Source: Brachypodium distachyon
Lineage: Eukaryota > Streptophyta > Magnoliopsida > Poales > Poaceae
Length of the DNA: 64,000 nt
Reading direction: 5' to 3'
Assembly (NCBI RefSeq): GCF_000005505.3
Contig: NC_016131.3
Span: 18,559,501-18,623,500 of the forward strand
Positions 34,684-46,299 of the stretch are shown piece after piece. The position numbers and the translations under genes were made by a program. Below the pieces are notes generated by a model. The model saw only the letters and a program-made list of their open reading frames with translations. It was not told the origin of the DNA and did no database searches. Position 1 is the first letter of the stretch; every line of letters begins with the position of its first letter.

Positions 34684-34688
34684 ATAAT

Positions 34689-34800
34689 AACAGATTGGGC
34701 TGGCAACTGATGCAGTCGCTCACGTAATGCTTTTGCAAAAGCAAAAGGGTCTTTCCCGCACTTGGCAACAGATGATTGTTGTTGTTAATTTTAGAATCGC
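34689..34800 (-). other. Short coding-like stretch beside the Copia insertion
   Basis: Read on the minus strand this flank gives an open, non-repetitive sequence, VAKCGKDPFAFAKALRERLH followed by QLPAQSVI, which looks more like protein than random translation. The Copia element inserted at its end. I do not recognise the family. It may be a gene fragment or a remnant of an older transposon. Confidence 0.3.
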
Positions 34801-34820
34801 TGAGGCATCTTTTTCCAGTC

Positions 34821-35121
34821 TTTTTTTTTTAGGAATCGCAGTACAAACGCAAGCACTCACACACACACGCACGTACACTCATCCCTATGAGCACCTTCGA
34901 GAGACTGGGCCGCCGGCAGATCATCCTGAGATTGATGAAGTCACCGCATGGCGCATGCGCCTCGTAATTGAGGGGTACGTCACTCCCACTAAAAGCACAA
35001 CGGCGGTTAAAGTCTAGAATAAATCCAATAAATGCGAGCACCCATGCCAAGTCTGTGACTTCAACCTGAGCGGTCTGGTTCCACCATAAAGAACCAACCA
35101 CTTGAGATAAGTTCAGTTCGC
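34821..35121 (-). mobile_element. SINE with 15-bp target duplication
   Basis: 301 bp on the minus strand, flanked by an exact direct repeat CATCTTTTTCCAGTC at 34806-34820 and 35122-35136. The minus strand ends in a poly(A) run (T run at the left on the plus strand). Near its 5' end it has sequences resembling the pol III A box (ATCTCAAGTGG, 35098-35108) and B box (GGTTGAAGTCA, 35056-35066). The body resembles a common Triticeae SINE from memory (GTGACTTCATCAATCTCA, GGTGCTCATAGG). No open frame. Confidence 0.8.
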
Positions 35122-35136
35122 CATCTTTTTCCAGTC

Positions 35137-35667
35137 CAGTGTCATACAATTCAAACTTTACGTTTTAGTTTGATTTTTTCTCATTCCAGTTTCAACATTA
35201 ACATCCGACAGACCCATAAGCCATATACAAGTAGAAGCCGCTTTTGCACGACATTCGATTCCCTGCTCTTATCTGCCGTTAGCCATAACATACGACCAGA
35301 ACGAAATTTTCGATCATATGTAGAGAAACAGAAATCCGGAAATCCAGTCGATTTCAGCGTTTAGACAAACCTGTCGCCCTAACCTCAGCAATCTGGCCTT
35401 TTTCAGGGGAAAACCTGAGCAATCTGGCCTAATAGGCCGGATTATGAAAACGCCCGTATAGGCCTTGCTCTATCATATTATGGCCCAGTTATCTAGCCCA
35501 TGCCAATGGATCCGATTGCCCAACTACTACTATGGGGCATGGGCTCTGTCATATCCTCGGTCCGGCCAGATCGCACATTCGCAGGCCGTCTGCTCGGAAC
35601 TCGGAAGCTTTTCTTCTCCCCTGCATCTCCTTTCGCCCCGGCCTCTCCGGTGTACGGCTCCGACGCG
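35137..35667. other. Upstream region of NDUFS4 gene
   Basis: Promoter and 5' UTR of the gene starting at 35668; G+C rises from about 35550. The overlapping open frame at 35500-36015 contains the true first exon in frame, but the upstream part lacks homology. Confidence 0.4.
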
Positions 35668-38600
35668 ATGGCCGCTCCACTCCGGCGGGTCCTCCCGCCC
35701 TTCGGCCGCGCCCTCCTCTCGCCCACGCCGGCGCGGATGCTCTCCGCGGAAGCCTCCGACGCTCTTGTGGAGATCAAGCCCGGTGAGATCGGCATGGTAT
35801 CCGGCATCCCCGAGGAGCACCTCCGCCGCAGGGTAACGTTCCATGGCCTTTCCTTGCTTCACGTTGATCGCGATAGAGCCATCTCTAATGGATCCATGTG
35901 GGCACATCCCGAGATGTTCGGGCTTCAAGCTTTTTTTAGGTTGTTACTTGTCGATGCGTTAGTTGTGGTTGGGGTTGGGACTTCGGATTTGATTGAAATT
36001 CGAATTTGGTGGTGATATTGTATTGTCAATTGGTTTGAGCTATGGTGAGGAGGAATGAGGGGGCCGTTGTGTTCCCCCGCATATACTTAGTATGCAAATT
36101 TGTCAGCCCAATGACATTTAGGTTAGACCATTTTTTTGTGTGGCATTAGGGTAGAGAGAGGCATCCAACAAAATTATGAGTCGAGAGAGGTAGATGACAG
36201 CAAGTCAGCATTACTTCCCGCATACTAATAGTTTTCTTTGTGCATTATGCGCCATCATCCGTTATATGTTTGCTTCTGAAAATGTTTCTAATGGGAGTTG
36301 ATAGTTTTGGGTCAGAAACTATTTGGGACTCATGCTATGATAGGCTGTATGTTAATTCTCGAACTTTCAAGAGGATAGATGCTAAAGCCCAAATACCTTA
36401 ACAGACCGTTTGGTAACCATCGTTTCATTTCATTTGGTAGAAATGAATTGAAATCCAATTTTTGGTAGGATTCCATTTGGTTGAATTTGAATTCCTTGTT
36501 CAAAAATCATGTTTGTCTACCACGTGGATTTGTAGAGTGAGAGACAATTCCAGAGAAATGATGGCTTTTGGAGAGGAATTGGGGTTAGTTATAGTGCAAT
36601 TCCATGAAATTTGATATTGAATTCCTGTGGCCAATTCCGTGCCAACAAAACAAGTTCGCTTCAGGAATTCAAAATGAATTCATGAATTCTAGGCCCAAAT
36701 GATGGGTGCCAAACGAGCTGTTATTGATTTCACATGATAGGGGCTAAATCCCAAATATTTTATCTCAACAATTTTAGCCTTCTCAAATGGTCCCCTTATT
36801 CTTGTGAATTTGCAGGTTGTAATCTATTCACCAGCTAGGACTGCATCTCAGCAAGGTTCAGGCAAAGTTGGGAGGTGGAAAATCAACTTCGTGTCAACCC
36901 AAAAGTATGTTTCTTGTTGTGCTTTGTTGGTTCTTTTGATATTTCCCATGGATCATTCACAAGTTAGCATGTGATGTTGTTAAAAGGGCTACCACTAGTT
37001 TCTGATTCTATAAATTTAACATTGATTTACATTCACAAGTAAGCTTACAAGCAGATAAAAAACTAGAAATTTGCTGATGTTAACTAGTGCTTGCATGAGG
37101 CAGTCAAACGCTACTGATCTACGAGCTGTCTGATTGTGCAGTTAGATTGTAGTTCTAACTAACTTCAAAATCTTCTTACACATCATGGTTGGGTACTTCT
37201 GTATTGGGTTACTAAAAAATGCTGATCTTAGCTCAGACGCGTATTTTGCTGGTTCATTTCTGATTTGCATGCTTTAGGTCTTTTATGGTAGGTAATGTTA
37301 TTCATGGAGACACTAATATTATTCAGCATGGTCTTGATTTTGTTCATTGGGAAAACCCTTTGTGCTTGGATTGGTTGGTGCTACCATTTCTCAACCATTT
37401 ATCGTGCGTTGAGAGCTGTGCACGTTGTATTGTCTCTGTGGCTAAAACTGTACGGTAAGAAAACAAGCCAGATTTCAAGGCTCATTAAAAGGTTGAGATA
37501 GTGGGAGGCTAGGAGCACGTATCCCTGCAAGCACAAAATCGACTCATACTTACTTTTCAGAATGCCAATACACATTGAACAATTGTGCATTGCAATCACC
37601 CTACTTTCATCACATTGTTTTTGATATGTTTGGATGAAAAGTCAGCTCTACATGGGCTAGTTCATAGAATACAAAAAATACGGGCAGGAGATGTTACACA
37701 TATAAATCATGAGATTAGCGCTCCTGCAGTCCTGCTCGACTCTCAAAAATGACCATACCTCACTGGTTATTGTAATGTTTATGAAGAATTAAAGACACCC
37801 AGCATTCTATTTAAGCAGAGTTCTTGAGCTGGACAAAAACTGAAGGAACATCTGGACCTTGTTATATCTATTAATACTGGAAGTGTTTTCTTAAGAACTG
37901 CTTTGCAGTATAGGCTCTTGTCGTGACAGCTCTGTGTAGAGCAAATTCTGTAATGATCCACTTACAATGCATTTGAAGCTTCCATGCGATATGGGCCATG
38001 TGAGATGAAAAACTGAACTGCCGGCCTGATTTTCTGCCATCGTACAATTATCATAGGCCTTTCTGTCGTACATACAACATTGTTGCATGTAATACTGTCA
38101 ATGCGTATGTGATGTTTTCCTGGGGCCCCAGTTATGTAACAGCTCATCATGTGATGTACTACTATAAAAACGATGTAATATGGTTTGGTTCTGCCGGTAC
38201 ACTGAACACTATGACTTTGTGGTTTGACTTGTTATACCTTACAAATAATATTTGTAACCTCTGGGGTATTACCTAGACTGGGAATAAGAAACTTGAGAAT
38301 GAATGCTCGTTTTCATACGATTATCGCTGGCAGTGCAGACTGCAGTTCATATATGTTTCTATAGGCTCACTACAACACATTTTCAATTCTTGTAAAATCT
38401 GCAATTGCAAGATAAGGAAAGGATCTGTAAACTGCTACAGTTTATTCTCCTCCCTTTTTATCATTGTTGCAAAGTGCAAACTGTAAAGACCAAAGAACAC
38501 CTGCTATACTCATCTGTGATGGATGTTTGAGGGTTCCGGCGATTATTGTACTGGGAAAACATGAATACCCACCAGCTGGCATGTTTATTCTCTGATTGAG

Positions 38601-41600
38601 CAGGTCTCTTTGATTAGGTGCTACGGTGCATCATATATTTTTTAATACCTTGTGGACCTGTGGTCATAGCTGGTGCAATTATTTGGTTTAGCTTGCCGTT
38701 ACTTGTTTTATAGATTTTGGTTAGCAAATTAATCTACCGTCAGATACCGTTCCTTTTTTTTCTTTCTTTTCAGAAATTCGTTTTAACATTTTTATCCATG
38801 ATAGGTGGGAGAACCCATTAATGGGATGGACATCTACTGGAGATCCATATGCTAATGTTGGTGAAGCAGGACTTACATTTGACAGTGCTGATTCAGCAAA
38901 AGCATTTGCTGAAAAGCACGGATGGGATTATGTGGTGGGTCTGTTGTTCCCTTCCTGGTATTCTGGTAGATAATGCCGTCTTCTCAAAAACAAAATACCA
39001 TAAAAAAGAGATAATGCCGACTCGGAATTATTCTATTCAGGATGGCATTTCAGGAATACTGCGAAAGATTGAAGCATAATTTAGTCACACTTTTCTATTT
39101 TAAAAGTTCATACTGGGCTGGTCTTGTAGGTTTCGTGGGCTTAAATGTCCAAACTAGACGAGGCTCATCTAATCAAGTACAGTTTCAAGCTAGTCATATC
39201 TGAAGTTTAGTTTGCAGTGATAGCTTAATTTGTAAAAATACGCAATTAGGTACTGACCTGCCGCTAATAGTTAGTGCCTCCGCAGAACAATTGCCGATAA
39301 ATCTTACTCATTTTTCTCGATTGGCTGGAATTCTTTTCTTTGCAAATTGCTTCCCATTCAATTTAGTTACCAATATGAATTGTTCTAAAAATAATCTATA
39401 TGTATCCGTTTTATGTCTTGATGTCATGGTTTTAAAAGGCGTGTTAAGGTTCTCGCTTAGGCACACATAGTTGCTAGGTCAAAGCTAAACACCGGCTCCT
39501 TGGCCCTTGGTCAAGGTTCTCGTTCTTGGCAAAATGTCCGCCTAGCACCTAGTGTTTTTTTGAACTTTGCATTGAGGTATGATTATAAATTATGATGGAG
39601 AGCCAAACCTTGATTCTGTTAACTTATTGTTACCTTGTCAGGGTAAGAAATTATCTTCCCTCTTTGAACCACACCAGGGTGAGAGATTGAAAGCTAAACA
39701 GTCACTGTATTGTTTCCAAATTTAGTTGGTGATAAATTTGTAGGGACCATTTTTCTAGAACTAAGCTGAACCCTCTTTAACAATTTATGTTTCCATTTCT
39801 GGAGTTAAATGTATCTTGAGTCGGATCTCTTTGAGCAGTGGTGAAGTATTCAGTAACTTGTACTGCGCCCAAAAAATGTCCCTTCGTAGTATTTCTTTGA
39901 GAATGGGAGCTGTATACTTACATATACATATGTTTTTTCTTGCAGGTTAGGAAACGTCATACACCTCTTTTGAAGGTCTGTTTGTCCTACATATTCTTTA
40001 TTTTGTCTGACTTGGTTAATGCATTTTCCTATTTTACACACTGTTTTGCATCTCTAGTTTTTTTTTTCTTTATGCATACACCTTTCTACTTTGCAGTTTA
40101 AGTGCCTGTCCTTCCTATGTCTTCTAACTTTCTTTGTGCTTAAATGGGCCGTGTCCTGGTCATAAAATATGTACTTTTCGACATGTCTTGCACAAGTTAT
40201 GCATTATTTTACGGGGCTCAACAAATGCATAGCTCTATAGAAAGTACTAACATCGAGTTGCAAGCAAGAAAAGCAAGTTAAACCTGCTAGTAAAGATAAA
40301 ACACTGGTGATAATTTTGATGCTAAGCATTGCATGTGCTTGTTTGCTCAAGTGAGTGAAATCTGCTGGTAAAGAGAAAACTCATTTCAATGCATTATAAT
40401 ATTGGGAATGGAGGGGAAATGGAACTATGGTACGTTTGGTAGGTGGACGTGTGGGTGGTGTCCTTCTACCTAGTAGGGAAGTTGGATACAGGATTGGGGT
40501 AGAGGAAGGGCGAGTGACAAGTGTAATAGGCGAGGACACACTTTGGTTCTGGGGAGAAGATAAAGGAAATGTGGAGACCAAGGGAGGAGGCAAAGCCCGC
40601 ATTTAACAGGTAGCCTGTTGCTTGATTGTAGCACCTGGCGAAATTTGTTGACCTTCACAAATTTCATGTCTCTGGCAGACTGGCAGTTTGATCTGAATTC
40701 GCTTCTCTGTTTCATGGAAACTAGCTAGGCTATGGTTCGAGAGATTCATCGTTTCTCAGGACTTAGAAGTCAGACGTTTGCATATTATTGTAGCACCTGG
40801 CGAAATTTGTTGACCTTCACAAATTTCATGTCTCTGACAGACCGGCAGTTTGAGCTGAAGGCCCTTCTCTTTCATGAAAACTAGCTAGGCTATGGTTCGA
40901 GTCATTCCTCGTTTCTCAGGACATAGAAGTCAGAGGTTTGCATAGAAAACCAAATTGCCATCATCTTTAGGCGTACATCGAACGTGCACCTGCCCAGAGT
41001 TACTAGCAACTGGATGAGGACAAGCTAGTCAGCACTGACTGCCAGACTTGTTGAATTGGTGTGTCTACTGATGCAAAGAGACCACTGTTTTGGCAGTTGT
41101 TTCATGGTGCGTGCATTATGGCATATACTCCCAAGTCCCAACTAATAATGCTACCAGTTGATTTACTCCTGGGGACTCCCCTAAAGTTCTCGCTTTAAAA
41201 AAAATATAGTTGATACGGATTTGAGGTTTATGTTAGCCGATCTGTTATACGGTTCTCTAGAATTACATCAAGTGAGCTGCTGTAAACAATATATGCATTG
41301 GATCTGGACAGAAAGATTAAAGAGCATATGAAAATTACAACTCCACACTACATATTTGCATGTTCCTAGGATCTACAAATTTCTCATAGAGCTTGACAGA
41401 GGATGTGAACTCTTATTTCTTTTATTGTTCTTTGTTATAATAAACCTCATATTGCCATTTCTCTTTGTATGAGTATGCTTTTTTTACGGATGTGTGTTAC
41501 GTATTGATGTTATTGGCTTGGATGTAATTAACAGTTGCTGTTCAATCATGCAGCCCAAAACGTACGCAGAAAACTTCAAGTGGAAAGGTCCCCCGAAGAC

Positions 41601-41616
41601 GGAGGAAGCAGCCTGA
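35668..41616 (+). CDS. NDUFS4: NADH dehydrogenase (ubiquinone) iron-sulfur protein 4, mitochondrial
   Basis: Accessory 18-kDa subunit of respiratory complex I (FRO1 in Arabidopsis), located at the junction of the NADH-oxidising module. Five exons: 35668-35832, 36816-36904, 38805-38934, 39946-39975 and 41554-41616, all with GT-AG borders. They join to 158 residues, matching the family length. An Arg-rich, acid-poor presequence ([19 protein letters not shown]) suits mitochondrial import. Conserved blocks are [60 protein letters not shown] and [13 protein letters not shown]. The gene is long (6 kb) because introns carry a MITE (36402-36722) and a tandem duplication (40625-40950). Identification is secure. 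Confidence 0.95.
36402..36722. mobile_element. MITE in intron 1 of NDUFS4
   Basis: Imperfect terminal inverted repeats: left TAACAGACCGTTTGG, right end reverse-complemented TAACAGCTCGTTTGG. AT-rich core with inner inverted GAATTC/AAATTC-rich arms, no coding capacity. Superfamily uncertain (Tourist-like or hAT-like) because the target duplication is not clean. Confidence 0.6.
40625..40950 (+). repeat. Tandem duplication in intron 4 of NDUFS4
   Basis: Two adjacent copies of 162 bp (40625-40786, 40787-40950), each starting ATTGTAGCACCTGGCGAAAT and ending near GTTTGCATA, with few differences. A simple recent tandem duplication. Confidence 0.85.
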
Positions 41617-42297
41617 GCTGTCGACTTGCATGTTGTGTGAAGACGATCATAAGATGTTGTTTTCCCCTGCTGCCTCTGCTGTTTTTACTTGGATTAATAC
41701 TTGTCGTGCAATATATGGGCTGCATATCTTCATCAAACATGTAATAAGCATGCATTGCAACACAACAAAATACTTGCCCTCTCAAATGTTTGTTAACTGA
41801 GCTTACTTGTACCACCATGTGTTTGTAACTTTTGAGAACAAAATCTGCACGTTGTTGTTGCATTTGCTTACCCAGTGTTACTCAGGCCATTGCAAGCAAG
41901 GAAACCGAGGCAGATCCCCGACCGCCAGGCTTTTGTCCATCCTGACCTTGCCCGAACATGCAGAGGCAATCAATTGTCGTCATCAAACGGAGCACGCTGG
42001 AAGATGAGAACACACCAACAGATTTGCAATTCCACTAAAGCACATGTCATATTTTTCTCTTGCAATCTCCAGTCAACATCAGTACATCACTTTTGGAATC
42101 TGCCCATGCACCGTGTAGACTTACCAAAAGAGGAAGCTGCTCATCCAGATTTACTAGTACAACCAGACATGCACCTTAACATTGTTTAATTAAACAAAGC
42201 ATCCACCTTAACCTATGACCTATGCAGTTGGCTTCGCACGCCAGATTAGCAGTATCGTCCACGCAGGATGTACGAACGTCATGCAATGTCTCACGCG

Positions 42298-43150
42298 TCA
42301 GACTGCGCGGTGGTGGCTGACGGATGACGATGCATCGGCGGTGCGGAAACTCCAAGCAAAGATGTAATCTCTCGACTCGCACTGCAGCCGGATGACGTCG
42401 CACGCCGCGTTGACGGAGGCCCGCTCGCCGCCGCGCTCCCACTCGATCTTGGCCGCGCACGAGAACCCGCCGTTTTGGGACTCTGCCAGTGCTGCCGCCA
42501 TCTCGGACGCCGAGCCACGGGCACGCTGGCGCGCCCACCATCTCCTTGTACGCGTCGTTGACGAGCCGGACGCGGCTGCTCGAGTCCGCCACGACCGCCG
42601 GGAGCGCTTCGGCCTCCAGCTCCGCCTCCACCTCCTCCGCCGTCTTCGAGGCAACGTTGCCAACGTGGATGTTGTCGGTGCCGGCGCCTGGGACGACGAT
42701 GGGCTCGAGGACGTGGATGGTGGAGCTTACGGGGCGGACCGCCCGCGGCGAGATCACCTTCGGCTCCAGCAGCTTCCGCAGCAGGTCGCGCTCCACGGGC
42801 ACGTCCCTGTCATCTTCTAGCATGCCGTCGACGGAGACACGGGCCCTCGTGGCCGTTGACACCACGGCGCCGTCGGTGGCCGCCGCGCACCGGAGCTGCG
42901 GCGCCGGGTACGGCGCCGCCGGTCTCTTCCTCCTGGCTGCGAGCGGGGACACCGGCGGGCGTCCGCGCTTCCGCGCACGGCACGGCCTGCTCTGCAGCTG
43001 GGACAGAACGCGGCTTGCGGCGGCGCCGCCTATCGTCTGCGCTGGCGACGTCGTCATCAGGGCGGCGGGCGGCTTGGGTGCGATGGGCCGGAGCCGCGCG
43101 AGGATCTCGTTGGCCTTGACGGCCACGTCCGCCGGCTGCACCATGGCCAT
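42298..43150 (-). pseudogene. DUF7950-type gene copy A, frameshifted
   Basis: The start MAMVQPADVAVKANEILAR and the middle (ERDLLRKLLEPKVISPRAV, LVNDAYKEMVGAP) match copy B. After CPWL (about 42513) the frame breaks. Copy B has 75 nt between its WL codons and ESQNGG, copy A only 28, so the net loss is 47 nt, not a multiple of three. The conserved RRISGEV motif is gone. The downstream part (ESQNGGFSCAAKIEWE to HHRAV, stop at 42298) is still well preserved in the other frame. If translated, the first frame would run on into unrelated Arg-rich residues to 42176. No splice signals explain the gap. An AT-hook-like RKRGRPPV is retained. Probably a pseudogene, possibly a truncated protein. Confidence 0.8.
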
Positions 43151-43733
43151 GGCGACCGACCTCTCTAGTCTGCACGCACGAGAGACGAGACGCAGCCGGG
43201 CCAGTAGTTAACGGAGATGGAGCAAGCACGGCGTTTGGTTGTCGTGGGGCAAGTGGCCGCGGGCTAAGACGGCGAGGGCAGCCAATCGGATGCATGCGCG
43301 CAGAGGGAGGTGGCACGTGGGAGAGAGTGGCGGGGTACGTGGGCGAGCAGGCGGGGACGGGGACGACACGTAAGCCGAGGCGGGCATGCATGCTGCCTTG
43401 GAGAGTGAGAGAGTGGCGTCAGGCGTGTGACGGAATGGGGGTGGAGGCACTGGCCGGGCGGGCACGAGTGCGATGCGGTTCCCTTTGCGCTGCGTGCGGA
43501 GGCGATGCGAGTCGCTTTTTGGCCGGTCCGGCTCGTTCGTTCCCAACCCTTTGCGTTGCGTCCCGGCGCCTCGATCGTCCCCCGTGCTCTGTGGGCTGTG
43601 GCATGGCGCGCCCCGCCGCGGTTCACTGGCTACCTACTTGCCGCTCCATTTACGTGGCCCGAGTCATGGTAGAATTCGTTGATAGAAAAAAAAAAACTGC
43701 GACACTCGCCTGCACGGTACTTTTTCAAATTTA
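43151..43733. other. Upstream region of DUF7950 copy A
   Basis: G+C-rich promoter region, homologous to the segment upstream of copy B. Long open frames here on both strands are composition artefacts. Confidence 0.45.
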
Positions 43734-44164
43734 GGGCCTCTTTGATTCATTGGAAAATCATGGGAATAGGAAAATTTTCCTATAGAGACACTGTTCATCC
43801 ATTTGATTCAAAGGAATGGACTATAGGAAAAACACATGAAAATTTCCTTTCATCCCAATTTCAAAGGAAAAACACAGGATTTCTACCATCCACCTAGACC
43901 TTTTTTTTAATTCCTTTGCACAAACAACAAGACAATGATATTTAGTGGCATATGAACACTAAACCTTTACTTTTGTCGGTGGTTTGACCTTAATTAACCA
44001 TGTTGATTAGGATTCCTATGTTTTTTCTTGTTCCTATGAATCAAACACCAAAGTCTATTCAATTCCTGTGTTTTTTAATTCTCTATTTTGCACATACAAT
44101 CCTATCATATTCCTGTGTTTTTCCTATTCCTATATTTTCAAAATCCTGCGAATTAAAAAGGCCC
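43734..44164. mobile_element. Tourist-like element with TTA duplication
   Basis: 431 bp, left end GGGCCTCTTTGATTC, right end reverse-complemented GGGCCTTTTTAATTC. It is flanked by TTA at 43731-43733 and 44165-44167. The core is rich in GGAATAGGAAAA-type motifs in both orientations. Absent from copy B of the duplication, so it inserted after the duplication or was lost there. Confidence 0.8.
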
Positions 44165-44167
44165 TTA

Positions 44168-46299
44168 GCAGTGCTCTCGCCTGTTACGGAGTATAAGACT
44201 TATTTTTGTTCGGTAACACAACGTCTACTTTATGAGCCTATAACTAATGTGACATAAATTAAAATGATCCGTTTGGAGTACATGCGAATAACTACGGTAA
44301 TAAATAACATGTAAATAGCATAAATGTTAGTCAAATGATTGTCTTGATGAAATGAAATATGACCTTATTTTTGGAGGACTTTGCCATTGATTTGATAGAA
44401 AGAGTTTTAACTATGATTATGGTATTGTGAACGGAGGAAAAAGCCAAAAGCCGACGTTCCAAGGACGGTATGACCTATATTTTCGAACGACTAGTAAGTT
44501 AATCAGCGAAAACACCTTTTAAAAAAAGAAAAAAAATCAGCCACAACACTTCAAATAGTTGTGGTCTAAACTTCCTCTTCCCCTTGCACCGTGGCGTGCG
44601 TGTACATACAAGACACGACATCCTGACACACACATGTGTGGACTGATGTGTTACGAGCGACGACACTGTCCATGTTTGATATATCAACCTTGCTCACGAA
44701 CAACCAATGCCAAAATCGCATAGCTAACGTGATTGATATATCTCCACACTTATTGACGATCGTAGCGTGCATGGACTTCACACATACATACAAATCAATA
44801 AGAGTCATCATCCAACTCTATCGTCCAACGAGATAAAAGTTGGTGACGAACACTCTCTAGCACGTGGCGCATAGAAAAAAAACTGCGCACTGCGTGTGCT
44901 CTTGCGTACGTTGGCTGCATCGTCCGTTCCTATAGCCAAAACCAAAGTAGATCTACTAGTGTGCTAAGTACCAATCTACCATAATAGTAGTTCACACACA
45001 CAAGTACCGATATACCATAACGGTAACTGGCGCATAACTCGACCGAGTACATTCTCGTACTCATATGGCACAAATCATGGCCATGCATGTCCTATGTTCA
45101 TTTCCCCCTCGTGGACCAAATTTTTGGACAAAATGGCCGGGGGAGGCTTTCTTTTCTAATCTGTGTCCGTTTCTGCATGCATGTGTTGCGTGCCGTGTCA
45201 TGCAGATAGGAATGCGGTGCGCGACTGGCAGCATGACGATTGGAGCGGGCGCAGGAGCCGGCAAGCGCTCCCACCCAACGGGTGTCCAATCAGAAAGAGA
45301 AGGGAATGGAGGGGAAGGAAGCACGCGTTGTACGCGCGAGACTACGTGGATGCATGTTTCGGTGGCGGAGTTGCATCCGGCAGTGTATGTTCTACGGACT
45401 ATTTTTCATTGTAACGTCATTGTTATCCTGAGGCGTTTCTCAATGCCGCCTCCACCAATGTGATGCGGTGTTGTGCGGGGAGGGCTACGGTACAGCTGGT
45501 GGTTTTGTCTGATTCCACTATCGAAATACTCTGCGTACCGTACGGCACATAATATGTACCACACAATTACGATAGGAGTAGTTTCTTTAGTGCATTTTGG
45601 CCTGGTCAAAGCCGATACATGCAACCCACTGTACACATCGTACGTGTATCTATCTAGACGTTTTTTACAACTGCATGGTAGAAAAACATCGCACGCCAAA
45701 CAGTGCTCTTGTACTATTGAGTGACGCTACCGTTAATGGTGCTTTTTGTTGCCGGCCGGCAAGTTTAATGGCGCTTTTTGTTGCGCGCAAGGTGCACTAC
45801 ATTCATGCAGGAGTATCGTGTACAATGTATGCACATGTGAGTATGTGAGGAATAATAGTTTATAGGATTATGTTTCGATTGTAGATATATGTTTGTACAC
45901 AGTTTTGTTGAAACATGATACATCATCTGTCCCATATTAAGTGATTCAAATTTATCAAAACATGATAGATACATACTAAAAGACGTTTAAAATACATGTA
46001 ATAAAAAAGTCACATAGGAGGGAGCATCTGTGTAGACACGCATGAGCTTTAATTTATCCGCAAAAAAATTACTTTAATTAAATGAGGAGAAGACCATCTT
46101 GATGAGAAGTGAGAGCCGTGAGCCCGTGATATGTGCAGTTTGCTGCATAGTACTAGCAGATTGGCATCTTTTGCGGATCTATGGACAAGATTTCCTTTTT
46201 TTTTAAGGCAAGATTTCCGTTTTACTAGTAACGTGCCATGGGAAAAGACCGTATAGTTCGCTACTTAACTCAGTGTCACTCCAGTGAACTTGTGAGAAC
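44168..46299. other. Spacer between duplicated blocks, no gene recognised
   Basis: 44640-44960 still belongs to the duplicated block. At 44970-45030 a short tandem repeat reads GTACCAATCTACCATAATAG, then GTACCGATATACCATAACGG. A degenerate Stowaway MITE lies at 45919-46025 (CTGTCCCATATTAAGTG at left, CACATAGGAGGGAGCA at right). Open frames at 45065-45463 and 45406-45699 lack protein features. Confidence 0.5.
45919..46025. mobile_element. Degenerate Stowaway MITE
   Basis: The left terminus CATCTGTCCCATATTAAGTG and the right terminus CACATAGGAGGGAGCA are inverted relics of the CTCCCTCCGTCCCATA end. The core GATAGATACATACTAAAAG is typical of this family. Confidence 0.6.

Larger units (their letters stand above)
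41860..44960. repeat. Segmental duplication, copy A (DUF7950 block)
   Basis: Colinear with 46300-48760. Shared parts are the 3' flank (AACATGCAGAGGCAATCA, AAAGCACATG), the gene body, the upstream region (CAGGCGTGTGACGGAATGGG) and a far-upstream segment. The last contains ACATACATACAAATCA and CTCTATCGTCCAAC. Copy A carries an extra Tourist element and its gene is frameshifted. Confidence 0.85.

Noticed and set aside
40730..40755. TATGGTTCGAG sequence resembling a tRNA B box
   Set aside because: No A box, cloverleaf or anticodon arm around it, and it sits inside a duplicated intron segment.
42176..42520. Arg-rich C-terminus of DUF7950 copy A in the first frame
   Set aside because: It results from the frameshift; the conserved C-terminal domain is in the other frame and matches copy B.
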